Of a stretch of DNA of 64,000 nt, positions 8,569 to 16,851 are shown piece by piece. The translations under genes and the position numbers were made by a program. The notes beneath the pieces are model-generated. The model was given only the letters and a program-made list of their open reading frames with translations, was not told the DNA's origin and did not search any database. This DNA is from Pelotomaculum sp. PtaB.Bin104. GTDB lineage: Bacteria; Bacillota; Desulfotomaculia; Desulfotomaculales; Pelotomaculaceae. The stretch lies in assembly GCA_002067205.1 (NCBI GenBank), contig MVQL01000172.1, forward strand, positions 1-64,000, given 5' to 3'. The stretch's first letter is position 1. The number at the start of each line of letters is the position of its first letter.

Positions 8569-8600
8569 TAAAACCACCCGAACCCCGCCGGGTGGTTTTA
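8569..8600 (-). terminator. Terminator of the hydrogenase operon
   Basis: An 11-bp stem (TAAAACCACCC at 8569-8579, GGGTGGTTTTA at 8590-8600) lies 53 nt after the hydA stop. The T-run on the minus strand is the 3' arm TTTTA. Confidence 0.7.
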
Positions 8601-8652
8601 TTGTATATCACTGATGCATAACATTAAAGTACTGGCTAAAACAGCTGCGGCC

Positions 8653-10587
8653 CTATTGTGCTTTTATTGTAGAGCTGTTATGAGCAAGAGGGCTAAGCCC
8701 AACAGGCATATTTTCCTCAACATGCCCAGCATGGCCGACCTTTACCCCGCCCTGGTTTAAGCCAGGCAGTTTGCCGCGGGGGGTATAATAGGTGTGCAAC
8801 AACCTTTTGGATACTTTGCTTAAGGGGTGCCCAAGGAATTCTTGATAAATTTTTTTTACAGCCGGGTTTTCGTGTGCTCGTCTGATTTTTTTGGAGTAAT
8901 CAATGCGGTCCAGGGCGTCGGCCCGGTTATGCCGGTAATCCAGAGAAATTTCCTTATGCTCCCTGGTGCCAAATATAGGCTGTCCGCCCCCGCCGACACA
9001 GCCGCCGGGGCAGGCCATGATCTCCACATAGTCAAATTGCTCCCCGGACTTCAGCCTGTCCATCAAAATCCTGGCGTTGCCTGTGCCATGCGCAATGGCC
9101 ACCTTAATCGGCCGCCCCTTTAGTTCCACCCAGGCTTCCTTCAGCCCACTGAAGCCGCGCAGCTCCTCATAGTCCAGGACCTCCAGCTCTTGTCCGGAGG
9201 CAAGGTAATATGCAGTCCGCACCGCCGCTTCAATAACTCCTCCGGTGGAGCCAAAGATCGCCCCGGCCCCACTGGCCATGCCCATCGGTATATCGAAGTC
9301 CTGATCAGGCAGGTCGTGAAAATTAATGCCTGCCTGACGGATCATCCTGGCCAACTCCCTGGTGGTAAGCACCCAGTCTACATCCTTAAAATCACCGTTG
9401 CCCATTTCCGGGCGGCTGGCTTCAAATTTTTTCGCTGTACAGGGCATAACTGCCACCACCACAATTTTAGCCGGGTCTAGTCCTTCTTTATCCGCAAAGT
9501 AAGTTTTGGTCAAAGCACCAAACATTTCATGCGGTGATTTGCAAGTAGACAGGTTCTCCAAAAACTCCGGATAGAAGTGCTCGGCAAACTTAACCCACCC
9601 TGGGCTGCATGACGACAGCAGGGGCAGCCGGCCGCGCTTTTCCAGGCGTTCCAGCAATTCATTAGCTTCCTCCATGATCGTCAAATCGGCGGTAAAATCC
9701 GTAGAGAATACCCGGTCAAACCCCAGTCGCCGCAAAGCTGTCACCAGCTTGCCGGTGACCACTGTACCCACCGGGTAGCCAAAAACCTCGCCTAGGGTCA
9801 CCTGTATAGACGGCGCTGTTTGGACCACTACATATTTATTCGGGTCCTCTAGTGCTTCCCATACTGATTCCACGCATTCTTTTTCGGTCAGTGAGGCAGT
9901 GGGGCAGGCAATTACACACTGCCCGCAGGTAATGCAAGCTACCTGGGCCAGGTCCTGCCTGAAGGCCGGGGCAATGACAGTATCGTAGCCCCTGTTTTGC
10001 GCGGAGTAAACATTGACCTCCTGGACCTTGCTGCAAATCGCCTCACAACGGCGGCATTTGATGCACTTGTTGTAGTCCCTGATGATAAAAGGGTTCTCGT
10101 TTTGCACCGGCAGCGCTTTCATCTCCCCGGTGTACTTGATATTTCTAACCCCCAGGTTGTCCGCTATATTTTGCAGCTCACAGTTCAAATTGCGAATGCA
10201 GGCTGTGCACTCACGATGGTGGTCTGAGAGCAGCAGCTCCACCATCGTTTTTCTCACCCGCCTGACCCGTGGAGAAGCAGTGTGAACCACCAGCCCCTCA
10301 GTAGCAGGATAGACACAGGAGGCCTGGAGAGTCCTTACGCCCTTGACTTCGACTTCCACCAGGCAGACCCGGCAGGAGCCAATTTCATTGATATGGCGCA
10401 GGTAGCAAAGGCTAGGGATCTCGATCCCTGCCGCATTGGCAGCCTCAAGAATATTCATGCCCTTCTGGGCCTCTATTTCCCTGCCGTCAATAGTGAGCAC
10501 AATCTTTTCGACCTCTTTTTCCGGGTTGTCATAAAGCTGCCCGGTTTTCCTGACCACCGGCCCCGGTGAAAATTCCGGCTTGCTCAT
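8653..10587 (-). CDS. hydA: [FeFe]-hydrogenase catalytic subunit HydA, trimeric bifurcating type
   Basis: This is the H2-producing or H2-oxidising subunit of a NADH/ferredoxin-linked trimeric hydrogenase. Of 644 aa, the N-terminus carries a [2Fe-2S] domain (C61, C72, C75, C91), then the His-ligated cluster HHRECTACIRNLNC near 123-136, and two [4Fe-4S] ferredoxin motifs (CIKCRRCEAIC near 175, CITCGQCVIAC near 218). The H-cluster domain follows, with MPCTAKKFE (C383) and MACPGGCVGGGGQP. The first H-cluster motif reads SSCSPGW (325-331) where TSCCPGW is usual. ATG 10587 has AAAGGAGG 8 nt upstream, so a 59-nt overlap with hydB is real. It acts in the cytoplasm. Confidence 0.93.
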   Translation of the reverse strand: MSKPEFSPGPVVRKTGQLYDNPEKEVEKIVLTIDGREIEAQKGMNILEAANAAGIEIPSLCYLRHINEIGSCRVCLVEVEVKGVRTLQASCVYPATEGLVVHTASPRVRRVRKTMVELLLSDHHRECTACIRNLNCELQNIADNLGVRNIKYTGEMKALPVQNENPFIIRDYNKCIKCRRCEAICSKVQEVNVYSAQNRGYDTVIAPAFRQDLAQVACITCGQCVIACPTASLTEKECVESVWEALEDPNKYVVVQTAPSIQVTLGEVFGYPVGTVVTGKLVTALRRLGFDRVFSTDFTADLTIMEEANELLERLEKRGRLPLLSSCSPGWVKFAEHFYPEFLENLSTCKSPHEMFGALTKTYFADKEGLDPAKIVVVAVMPCTAKKFEASRPEMGNGDFKDVDWVLTTRELARMIRQAGINFHDLPDQDFDIPMGMASGAGAIFGSTGGVIEAAVRTAYYLASGQELEVLDYEELRGFSGLKEAWVELKGRPIKVAIAHGTGNARILMDRLKSGEQFDYVEIMACPGGCVGGGGQPIFGTREHKEISLDYRHNRADALDRIDYSKKIRRAHENPAVKKIYQEFLGHPLSKVSKRLLHTYYTPRGKLPGLNQGGVKVGHAGHVEENMPVGLSPLAHNSSTIKAQ

Positions 10588-12481
10588 TTACTGCTACCTC
10601 CTTTCCGACGCCTCTGGCAATTGCTTTTTTAGGGCATTTTGCTACACAGGCCGCACACTTGACGCACTTTTGGGGGTCAATCCGGTACGGCTGTTTTGGT
10701 GCGCCGGATATAGCGCCCACGGCACAGGTTTTGGCGCAAAGCCCGCAGGCAATACATTTTTGTTCATCAACCGTATAGTGCAATAACGCTTTACACACAC
10801 CAGCCGGGCAGGCCTTATCACGGATATGCGCCAAATACTCTTCCCGGAAATAGCGCAGGGTGGAAATGACCGGATTGGGCGCAGTCTGACCCAGCCCGCA
10901 TAAGGAGGCATCCCGGATATCAAAGGCCAGCTCTTCCAATAACTCCAGGTCTTCCATTTCTCCCTGCCCCTCGGTGATCCTTTTCAAAATTTCCAGCAGT
11001 CTTTTCGTACCGACCCGGCATGGGGTACACCGGCCGCAGGACTCATCCTGGGCAAACTCCAGATAAAAGCGCGCCAAGTCCACCATGCAGTTGTCCTCGC
11101 TCATAACGATCATGCCGCCGGAGCCCATGATAGAGCCGATTTCCTTCAGGCTTTCATAGTCAATTGGCAGGTCCAGGAATTTTTCCGGGATGCAGCCGCC
11201 TGACGGGCCACCGGTCTGCACGGCCTTAAATTGCCTGCCTCCGGAGATGCCACCGCCGATATCAAAAATGATCGTGCGCAAAGTTGTGCCCATCGGTACT
11301 TCAATCAGCCCGGTATTATTAATCTTCCCGGCCAGTGAAAAAACTTTAGTACCTTTACTGGTGGCTGTGCCCTGACCCTGGTACCACTCCCAGCCCTCCT
11401 GCAGAATCGCCGGTATGTTAGCATAAGTTTCCACATTATTAATTAAAGTGGGCTTGCCCCAAAGTCCCTCCTGGGCCGGGTAGGGCGGGCGCGGGCGGGG
11501 CTCGCCGCGCTGGCCCATCACTGAATGCAAGAGCGCCGTCTCCTCACCGCAAACAAAAGCGCCCGCCCCAAAGCGCAAGCCGATGTCAAAATCAAAATCG
11601 GAGCCGAACAGGCGCGGGCCCAGCAAGCCCATTTCCCGGGCTTGGTTAATGGCTATCTCCAGCCGGTCCACCGCAATGGGATACTCGGCCCGGATGTAAA
11701 TATAGCCCTGACTGGAGCCGATACAGTAAGCTGCTATGGCCATTGCCTCCAGCACCCTATGCGGGTCACCTTCCAAAATGCTGCGATCCATAAAAGCCCC
11801 CGGGTCACCTTCATCAGCATTGCAGACCACATATTTGGGATTTACATCTTGGGCGGCAGTCATCTCCCATTTTTTTCCGGTCGGAAAACCGGCGCCGCCC
11901 CGGCCCCGAAGACCTGATTTGCTGATCATGTCGATTATTTCACCCGGTTGTTTATTTAAAATAACGTCGGCCAGGGTAAAGTAGCCGTCCCGGGCGATAT
12001 ATTCCTCTATTTGCTCCGGATTAATCACGCCACAGTTTTGCAGCACGATTCTCTTCTGGGCTTCAAAAAAGTGAATATCCTTTATGCTTAAAGCTGTCTC
12101 GCCCGTAATATCGTCCCGGTTCAGCAGCCTGTCCACTAACTTTCCGTTTACCAGGTGGGCTTCCACAAGCTCACCGGCATCCCCCGGCTTGACCCGGCAG
12201 TAGAATATTTCCCCCGGGTGAACCATTACGATCGGTCCGTGCTGACAAAAACCAAAGCAGCCGGTCTGAATCACCCGCACTGTATCTTTCAAATTACGGC
12301 TGACCAACTCCCGCTCCAGTTCCTGCCGGACAACCCCGCTTTCGGAAGAGGTGCAAGCGGTGCCTGAGCAGACCAATATTTGCGTCAACCCCAGGCCATT
12401 GCGGTGACCCAGTCTTTGCTTGATCAGCGGGTAGTATTTTTCCTTTACCGCCTTCAGATCGTCAATGTTTTTTACTTTCAA
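10529..12481 (-). CDS. hydB: NuoF-like hydrogenase subunit HydB (NAD and FMN binding)
   Basis: HydB passes electrons between NAD(H), ferredoxin and HydA. It has, in order, a thioredoxin-like [2Fe-2S] domain (CSGTACTSSES and GCFGFCQHGP in the first 100 aa), a NuoF flavin/NAD domain (GRGGAGFPTG near 195), a SLBB part, and the N3-type cluster site SCGRCTPCR near 495. Two C-terminal [4Fe-4S] motifs follow (CIACGLCAKTC, CVKCAACVAKC). The start is uncertain: TTG 12481 has AAAGGTG 6 nt upstream, while GTG 12490 lies on top of that site. It overlaps hydC by about 20 nt and hydA by 59 nt. Confidence 0.92.
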   Translation of the reverse strand: MKVKNIDDLKAVKEKYYPLIKQRLGHRNGLGLTQILVCSGTACTSSESGVVRQELERELVSRNLKDTVRVIQTGCFGFCQHGPIVMVHPGEIFYCRVKPGDAGELVEAHLVNGKLVDRLLNRDDITGETALSIKDIHFFEAQKRIVLQNCGVINPEQIEEYIARDGYFTLADVILNKQPGEIIDMISKSGLRGRGGAGFPTGKKWEMTAAQDVNPKYVVCNADEGDPGAFMDRSILEGDPHRVLEAMAIAAYCIGSSQGYIYIRAEYPIAVDRLEIAINQAREMGLLGPRLFGSDFDFDIGLRFGAGAFVCGEETALLHSVMGQRGEPRPRPPYPAQEGLWGKPTLINNVETYANIPAILQEGWEWYQGQGTATSKGTKVFSLAGKINNTGLIEVPMGTTLRTIIFDIGGGISGGRQFKAVQTGGPSGGCIPEKFLDLPIDYESLKEIGSIMGSGGMIVMSEDNCMVDLARFYLEFAQDESCGRCTPCRVGTKRLLEILKRITEGQGEMEDLELLEELAFDIRDASLCGLGQTAPNPVISTLRYFREEYLAHIRDKACPAGVCKALLHYTVDEQKCIACGLCAKTCAVGAISGAPKQPYRIDPQKCVKCAACVAKCPKKAIARGVGKEVAVNEQAGIFTGAGGQENRAAL

Positions 12482-13046
12482 TGTTTTCACCTTTCCGGTA
12501 TGCTTGAATAATTTTTATCACCCCCGCCGCCCCGGCCTCACCATGAACCTGATCATTGGCCAGCACTACCGGTGCCAGGCCGCAGGCGCCGACACAGCGG
12601 GTGGAATTCAAGGTAAAAAGCTGATCCGGAGTGGTCTCTCCCTCATCTATTTTCAGGTGCTCCTTGAGCGTATCCATAATTTCCTGGGCTCCCTTAACGT
12701 AACAGGCTGTGCCCATGCAAACCTTAAGAACATTTTTTCCCTTCGGCTCGGTTTTAAAGAGAGAATAAAAGGTCACCACCCCGCTGACCTCACTGACCGG
12801 CACACCGGTTTTTAAGGCTATGTAAGCCTGCACCTCCTCCGGCAGGTAGCCGAATAGATCCTGGGCCTTAATCAAGATTCTGATTAACTGCCCCGGCTCA
12901 TGGGAGTATTGCTCGATAATATGATCTAAAGCATGAAATAATCTCTCTTTTTCATCAGCTGGATCATTGCTAATTTCTTTGGTTTCCCTTACAGTAATAT
13001 TGCCTTTTTCAATAATATCAAGTCTTTTCTCCAGCTCTTGCTCCAC
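12462..13046 (-). CDS. hydC: NuoE-like hydrogenase subunit HydC
   Basis: This 194-aa [2Fe-2S] thioredoxin-fold subunit resembles NuoE. The four cluster cysteines are in CMGTAC near residue 118 and CVGAC near 158. There is an N-terminal extension of about 30 charged residues before the NuoE helical part. GTG 13046 is preceded by GGAGGTG. It is the first gene of hydC-hydB-hydA, the usual order for trimeric bifurcating hydrogenases. No convincing promoter could be picked in the 90 nt upstream. Confidence 0.93.
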   Translation of the reverse strand: MEQELEKRLDIIEKGNITVRETKEISNDPADEKERLFHALDHIIEQYSHEPGQLIRILIKAQDLFGYLPEEVQAYIALKTGVPVSEVSGVVTFYSLFKTEPKGKNVLKVCMGTACYVKGAQEIMDTLKEHLKIDEGETTPDQLFTLNSTRCVGACGLAPVVLANDQVHGEAGAAGVIKIIQAYRKGENIESKKH

Positions 13047-13137
13047 CCCAACACCTCCGCCCTTATTGGGCTCCTTCTATAATATCCGGTAATGCCCTTT
13101 TCCTTATTGTTTTTCTTTCCGGCCCTTTTATGCGCAC

Positions 13138-13170
13138 AGAAAAGCCTTCTGTTAGTTCAGAAGGCTTTCG
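13138..13170 (-). terminator. Terminator between the glycosyltransferase gene and hydC
   Basis: An 11-bp perfect stem (AAAGCCTTCTG at 13142-13152, CAGAAGGCTTT at 13159-13169) is followed on the minus strand by TTTTCTG. It ends the glycosyltransferase transcript and isolates the hyd operon. Confidence 0.75.
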
Positions 13171-13205
13171 GAAAACAACTTAGCTTATTAAAATTGCGGC
13201 CGGTT

Positions 13206-14360
13206 TCATTTTGCAATCGGCAAATTTTCAAGAAGCTGTTGGTAGCAGCTAACAAGCATTGCCGTACAGTTGGCTGTCGATAACCTTTCGGCGTTTTGTC
13301 TCGCCCTTTGGCTCATTTGTTGATAGAGCCCATGGTCTGTTAGGAGCAGTTTTATTTTTTCAATAAACTGCTGACGGTCAAGCTCTGTCAAATAGCCATC
13401 AATTTCGTTCTGCACCATCTCCGAAACTCCAAAAGCTCGCACGGCCACCACCGGTAACCCGGCTGCTTTGGCTTCAGTAATAACAATGCCCTGGGTTTCA
13501 GTGACCGAAGAAAAAACAAACATGGTTGCTCCTGCATAGCAATTTACCACCTCACTGGGCGGCATTACTCCGGTAAAGGTGACCTTTCCGGCAATACCCA
13601 GGTCGTTGGCCCGGTTCTTTAAATCCTCTTCCTCCGGGCCGCTGCCCACCAAAACCAGCCTGGTGTCAGCGATTTCCTTGTTTACCTCTTGAAAGCAATC
13701 CATTAAAAAGCCAATATTTTTTTCCTGTCCCAGTCTTCCCACAAAGAGAAGAATTTTTTCACCCGGTGGTAAATTATAGCGGCAGCGCAGCCAGTCCGGG
13801 TCGCCGGCCTGGAATTCCGCCACTTTGATCCCGGTCGGCACGACATTAATTGGCACTCTTACACCGATCTCCCGTAGGTATTGACCAATGACACCTGTCG
13901 GTACAATGACGGCATCACAATGGTTGCAAAAAATCCGGCTTATTTTCTGTGCCAATTCTTTGGTTATTGATTTTGCAACTGGAATGTAGTGCACATATTC
14001 CTCATACAACGTATGATAAGTAAAAACCAGTGGAATACCCAGCTTTCTGGCATAGCGGGCCCCAACCCGTCCTAATAGAAATGGGGAGTGCACATGAATT
14101 AAATCGAGATCTAGCTTCTTAATAGTCGGCCTCAGCCGGATCGAAAAAGGTACCGCCAGGGTAAAATCGGGATTGGTTGGTGAAGGAATCGATGAAAAAC
14201 GAAATACCCTGCTGCTTTCTTGACAGCAGTTGCGGTAACTCGGAGCAAATATAAATACCTCGTGACCAGTATTAGTGAGCTCTTCGGTAAAGGTTTCAAT
14301 GGAACGGACAACCCCGCTGGTATATGGTAGATAACTGTCGGTAAAAATACCGATTTTCAC
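13206..14360 (-). CDS. Glycosyltransferase family 4 (GT-B fold)
   Basis: This 384-aa GT4 protein transfers a sugar from an NDP-sugar, and resembles the diacylglycerol/lipid glucosyltransferase branch. The N-terminal acceptor domain begins MKIGIFTDSYLPYTSGVV. Its HVHSPFLLG segment is near residue 90. The C-terminal donor domain has FVGRLGQEKN near 205 and the retaining-enzyme E-x7-E region in ETQGIVITEAKAAGLPVV near 290. There is no membrane span, so it would be cytoplasmic or peripheral. The substrate is not determinable. It starts at ATG 14360 and stands alone. Confidence 0.85.
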   Translation of the reverse strand: MKIGIFTDSYLPYTSGVVRSIETFTEELTNTGHEVFIFAPSYRNCCQESSRVFRFSSIPSPTNPDFTLAVPFSIRLRPTIKKLDLDLIHVHSPFLLGRVGARYARKLGIPLVFTYHTLYEEYVHYIPVAKSITKELAQKISRIFCNHCDAVIVPTGVIGQYLREIGVRVPINVVPTGIKVAEFQAGDPDWLRCRYNLPPGEKILLFVGRLGQEKNIGFLMDCFQEVNKEIADTRLVLVGSGPEEEDLKNRANDLGIAGKVTFTGVMPPSEVVNCYAGATMFVFSSVTETQGIVITEAKAAGLPVVAVRAFGVSEMVQNEIDGYLTELDRQQFIEKIKLLLTDHGLYQQMSQRARQNAERLSTANCTAMLVSCYQQLLENLPIAK

Positions 14361-14431
14361 TAGCTGGCCCCCCAGATTCTGAATTATATTTAAAATATAA
14401 TAAATTTTAACATAACAGACAATAAATTACA

Positions 14432-14462
14432 AGGGCACCCGCTTGTCAATGCCGTGCGCCCT
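14432..14462 (-). terminator. Weak terminator after the radical SAM gene
   Basis: An imperfect stem (AGGGCAC at 14432-14438 with GTGCGCCCT at 14454-14462) lies between the radical SAM stop and the glycosyltransferase start. On the minus strand it is followed by TGTAATTTATT, so termination would be weak. Confidence 0.4.
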
Positions 14463-14493
14463 GTATTAACCTAAGCTAACGACAATATACCCA

Positions 14494-15375
14494 TTACAGC
14501 CCACGCAAGAACTCCGGCCTTAACAGCCCGGGGTTGGCCAGCGCCCGCTCAATCTGCGCCAGCATTTTGTCCCTGTCCTGGTTTAAAACACCCTTAAGCG
14601 GCAGGTAATTTGAAGCGTGGTTGCTTCTAAACACACAGTTTTCCAGGGAAACATTTTCCAGCAGGACCTTAAGCTCTCTGAGGGTTTGCTCGGGAGTCAG
14701 AAGCTTAAATTCACCACGCTTAAGCTTGCGATCCATATAAGAACCTTCCGGGATTAACATGGTCAGCGCGGACAGGTAAGCCGGGTTGATTGCACTGGCT
14801 GCCTCGGCAGTCTCCTTGGCATGCTCTTCTGATAATTCCGGACCACCGACACCAATGATAACCGTAACCGAAAGCTGCAGACCGGCAGCCATGGCCTTGC
14901 AGCCGCCTTCAATGATCTGCGCCACATTGACTCCTTTGTAGATCATTTTGAGGATGCGGTCACTGCCGCTTTCCAGCCCGTAGTAGACGAGGCTGAGGCC
15001 AGCTTCAGTGAGCTGTTTTAACTCCTCGGGCGTTTTTTTCAGGATATCATCCGCCCGTCCGTAGATCCCGACCCGCTCCAGATAAGGGAAATCCCGGTGT
15101 AATTTATTTAATACCTGCAAGAGCAAGCCGGTTTCGGCCACCATGGCGTTGCCGTCGGCCAAGAAAATCCTCGTAGCAGTAGGGAAATATTCTTTTGCTG
15201 CATCAATATCCGCCTCAATTTCCGGCCAGGTTTTCACCCTGAATCTCTTGCCCTTATAGGAAACACAAAAGCTGCAGGCGTTATGGGAGCAGCCCAGGGT
15301 AACCTGCAGGATCAAGCTGGAGGCCTCGCTGGGCGGACGATACACAGGCGGAACCAGGTAATAACCCATTTTCAA
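14494..15375 (-). CDS. Radical SAM protein of unknown substrate
   Basis: A 293-aa radical SAM enzyme. The cluster motif is GCSHNACSFC near residues 29-38, in the form known for a COG1032-like group with GCSHN-x-C-x-F-C. The SAM-binding stretch is GLSLVYYGLESGSDRILK near 125-142. The barrel continues to the end without an extra cluster domain. The start is ATG 15375. Neighbours are single genes and give no clue to the substrate. Confidence 0.85.
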   Translation of the reverse strand: MKMGYYLVPPVYRPPSEASSLILQVTLGCSHNACSFCVSYKGKRFRVKTWPEIEADIDAAKEYFPTATRIFLADGNAMVAETGLLLQVLNKLHRDFPYLERVGIYGRADDILKKTPEELKQLTEAGLSLVYYGLESGSDRILKMIYKGVNVAQIIEGGCKAMAAGLQLSVTVIIGVGGPELSEEHAKETAEAASAINPAYLSALTMLIPEGSYMDRKLKRGEFKLLTPEQTLRELKVLLENVSLENCVFRSNHASNYLPLKGVLNQDRDKMLAQIERALANPGLLRPEFLRGL

Positions 15376-15449
15376 ACTCCTCTCTCTGACAGAACAATAT
15401 CATTACCATAATATTATCATTTATTGTCTTTTTTGTTCATTAGATTATT

Positions 15450-16550
15450 TTAATCGCCAAAGGAGATCCCGATTTGCCGGGCGGTACGGACCAGGTCACC
15501 ACCGACAGGCACCAGGCGCTGTTCGCCTACCGCATCAGCAAGGGGCACCGATTCAATATTCGGTGTGCGCAGGCACACCATTTCACCAAATTTTCCATTC
15601 ATGATCATATTCACCGCACCGGCGCCATAGCGGGTTGCCAAAATGCGGTCAAAGGGCGTTGGTGAGCCGCCCCGCTGCAGGTGCCCCAGCACCGTAGCCC
15701 GCGTTTCGTTGCTGGTGGTCTCTTCAATCTGGTAAGCAATAACATTGCCAATGCCCCCCAGACGCACCGGCTCAAAGCTGTCTTCCACCAGGCGCTGAAT
15801 TACCATTTCCCCTCCGATCGGCTTGGCCCCTTCAGCCGCTACTACAATACTAAATTTCTTTCCCTTCTCCTGCCGCTCACGGAGCTTTTTCACTATATTA
15901 TCCATCGAAAAAGGAATCTCCGGAATCAGGATCACATCGGCACCCCCGGCCAGGCCAGACTCCAGGGCAATCCACCCGGCGTAGCGTCCCATAACCTCAA
16001 GCACAATAATCCTGTGATGCGACTCTGCCGTTGTATGCAATTTGTCAATGGCCTCGGTGGCAGTTTCCAGCGCGGTGTCAAAGCCAAAGGTTTGATCCGT
16101 CGCCGACAGGTCGTTGTCAATGGTCTTGGGCACCCCCACTACCAGCAGTCCTTTTTCTTCATAGAGTTCCTTGCCGATACTCAGGCTGCCGTCGCCGCCA
16201 ATAATTACCAAAGCGTCAATGCCGTGGATGTTTATGTTTTCCACCACCCGGTCGGACACATCTTTGAATACCTTTTTGCCGTTGATCATTACCGGGTAAT
16301 GAAAGGGGTTGTCCCTGTTGGTGGTGCCCAAAATAGTACCCCCGCGCGGCAGGATTCCGATCACGTCTCTTTCAGTCAAATCGCGCGCCCGATTTTGTAA
16401 AAGCCCGCCAAAGCCGTTCTCAAAACCGACAACTGAAAGCTGGTATTCTCTAACGGCTGTCTTTACTACAGCACGGATCACGGCATTTAGCCCCGGGCAG
16501 TCACCGCCACCGGTTAGCACGCCAATCCTTCTAATTGTTTTTTTAGTCAT
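15450..16550 (-). CDS. pfkA: 6-phosphofructokinase, mixed-substrate type
   Basis: This enzyme phosphorylates fructose 6-phosphate in glycolysis. The product is 366 aa from ATG 16550, which has GGGGGAAG upstream; a TTG seven codons earlier has nothing in front. It shows GVLTGGGDCPGLN (9-21), GGDGS (118-122) and PKTIDND (141-147). The Gly in GGDGS is the ATP-enzyme residue, whereas the Lys in PKTIDND is that of the PPi enzymes. This combination marks the mixed-substrate group, in which the donor (ATP or PPi) is not predictable. MGRYAGWIALESG is the substrate-binding part. Confidence 0.92.
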   Translation of the reverse strand: MTKKTIRRIGVLTGGGDCPGLNAVIRAVVKTAVREYQLSVVGFENGFGGLLQNRARDLTERDVIGILPRGGTILGTTNRDNPFHYPVMINGKKVFKDVSDRVVENINIHGIDALVIIGGDGSLSIGKELYEEKGLLVVGVPKTIDNDLSATDQTFGFDTALETATEAIDKLHTTAESHHRIIVLEVMGRYAGWIALESGLAGGADVILIPEIPFSMDNIVKKLRERQEKGKKFSIVVAAEGAKPIGGEMVIQRLVEDSFEPVRLGGIGNVIAYQIEETTSNETRATVLGHLQRGGSPTPFDRILATRYGAGAVNMIMNGKFGEMVCLRTPNIESVPLADAVGEQRLVPVGGDLVRTARQIGISFGD

Positions 16551-16628
16551 GCTCTTCCCCCCAAAAATCAATTAATTATGTATTATACACAAGGACATTT
16601 GTCCGGGTAAAGTTTGCATCCACACGGC

Positions 16629-16778
16629 TTAATCTATGTGGCTGTTATCCCCTATGCTGTCAAATACTGTAACGATGTGCGGAATTTCCGCACGTTCTTC
16701 CATTTGTTCCTTCTGAACAACCATAGGCAATGGCTTGGTATGACACTCTTCTAATGGTGCTCTTGAAGGTACGAGCAT
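16629..16778 (-). CDS. Possible small protein of 49 aa upstream of pfk
   Basis: An open frame from ATG 16778 (or TTG 16781) to TAA 16629 would encode 49 residues with a coding-like composition, including EQMEERAEIPHIVTVFDS and GDNSHID at the end. A stop codon lies directly upstream, so it cannot be longer. No ribosome-binding site is visible, which is the main doubt. It lies in the 301-nt gap between the hydrolase and pfk, 78 nt before pfk and on the same strand. The 17-nt palindrome at 16677 falls inside it and encodes ERAEIPH. Confidence 0.3.
   Translation of the reverse strand: MLVPSRAPLEECHTKPLPMVVQKEQMEERAEIPHIVTVFDSIGDNSHID
16677..16693. repeat. Perfect 8-bp inverted repeat with one central base
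   Basis: GTGCGGAA and its exact complement TTCCGCAC flank a single T. It is operator-like, and lies 127 nt upstream of the pfk start. It may instead be incidental to the 49-codon frame that covers it. Confidence 0.5.
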
Positions 16779-16851
16779 CAATTCTTATATGAGAAAAAAT
16801 ACTTTTTCAATTTCTAGACAATTAATATTATCCTTTTATTACTCTTAATTT

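Noticed and set aside
15681-16400. Long plus-strand open frame (239 codons) opposite pfk
   Set aside because: It is antisense to a well-conserved enzyme, has no ribosome-binding site or family resemblance, and reflects codon bias of the real gene.
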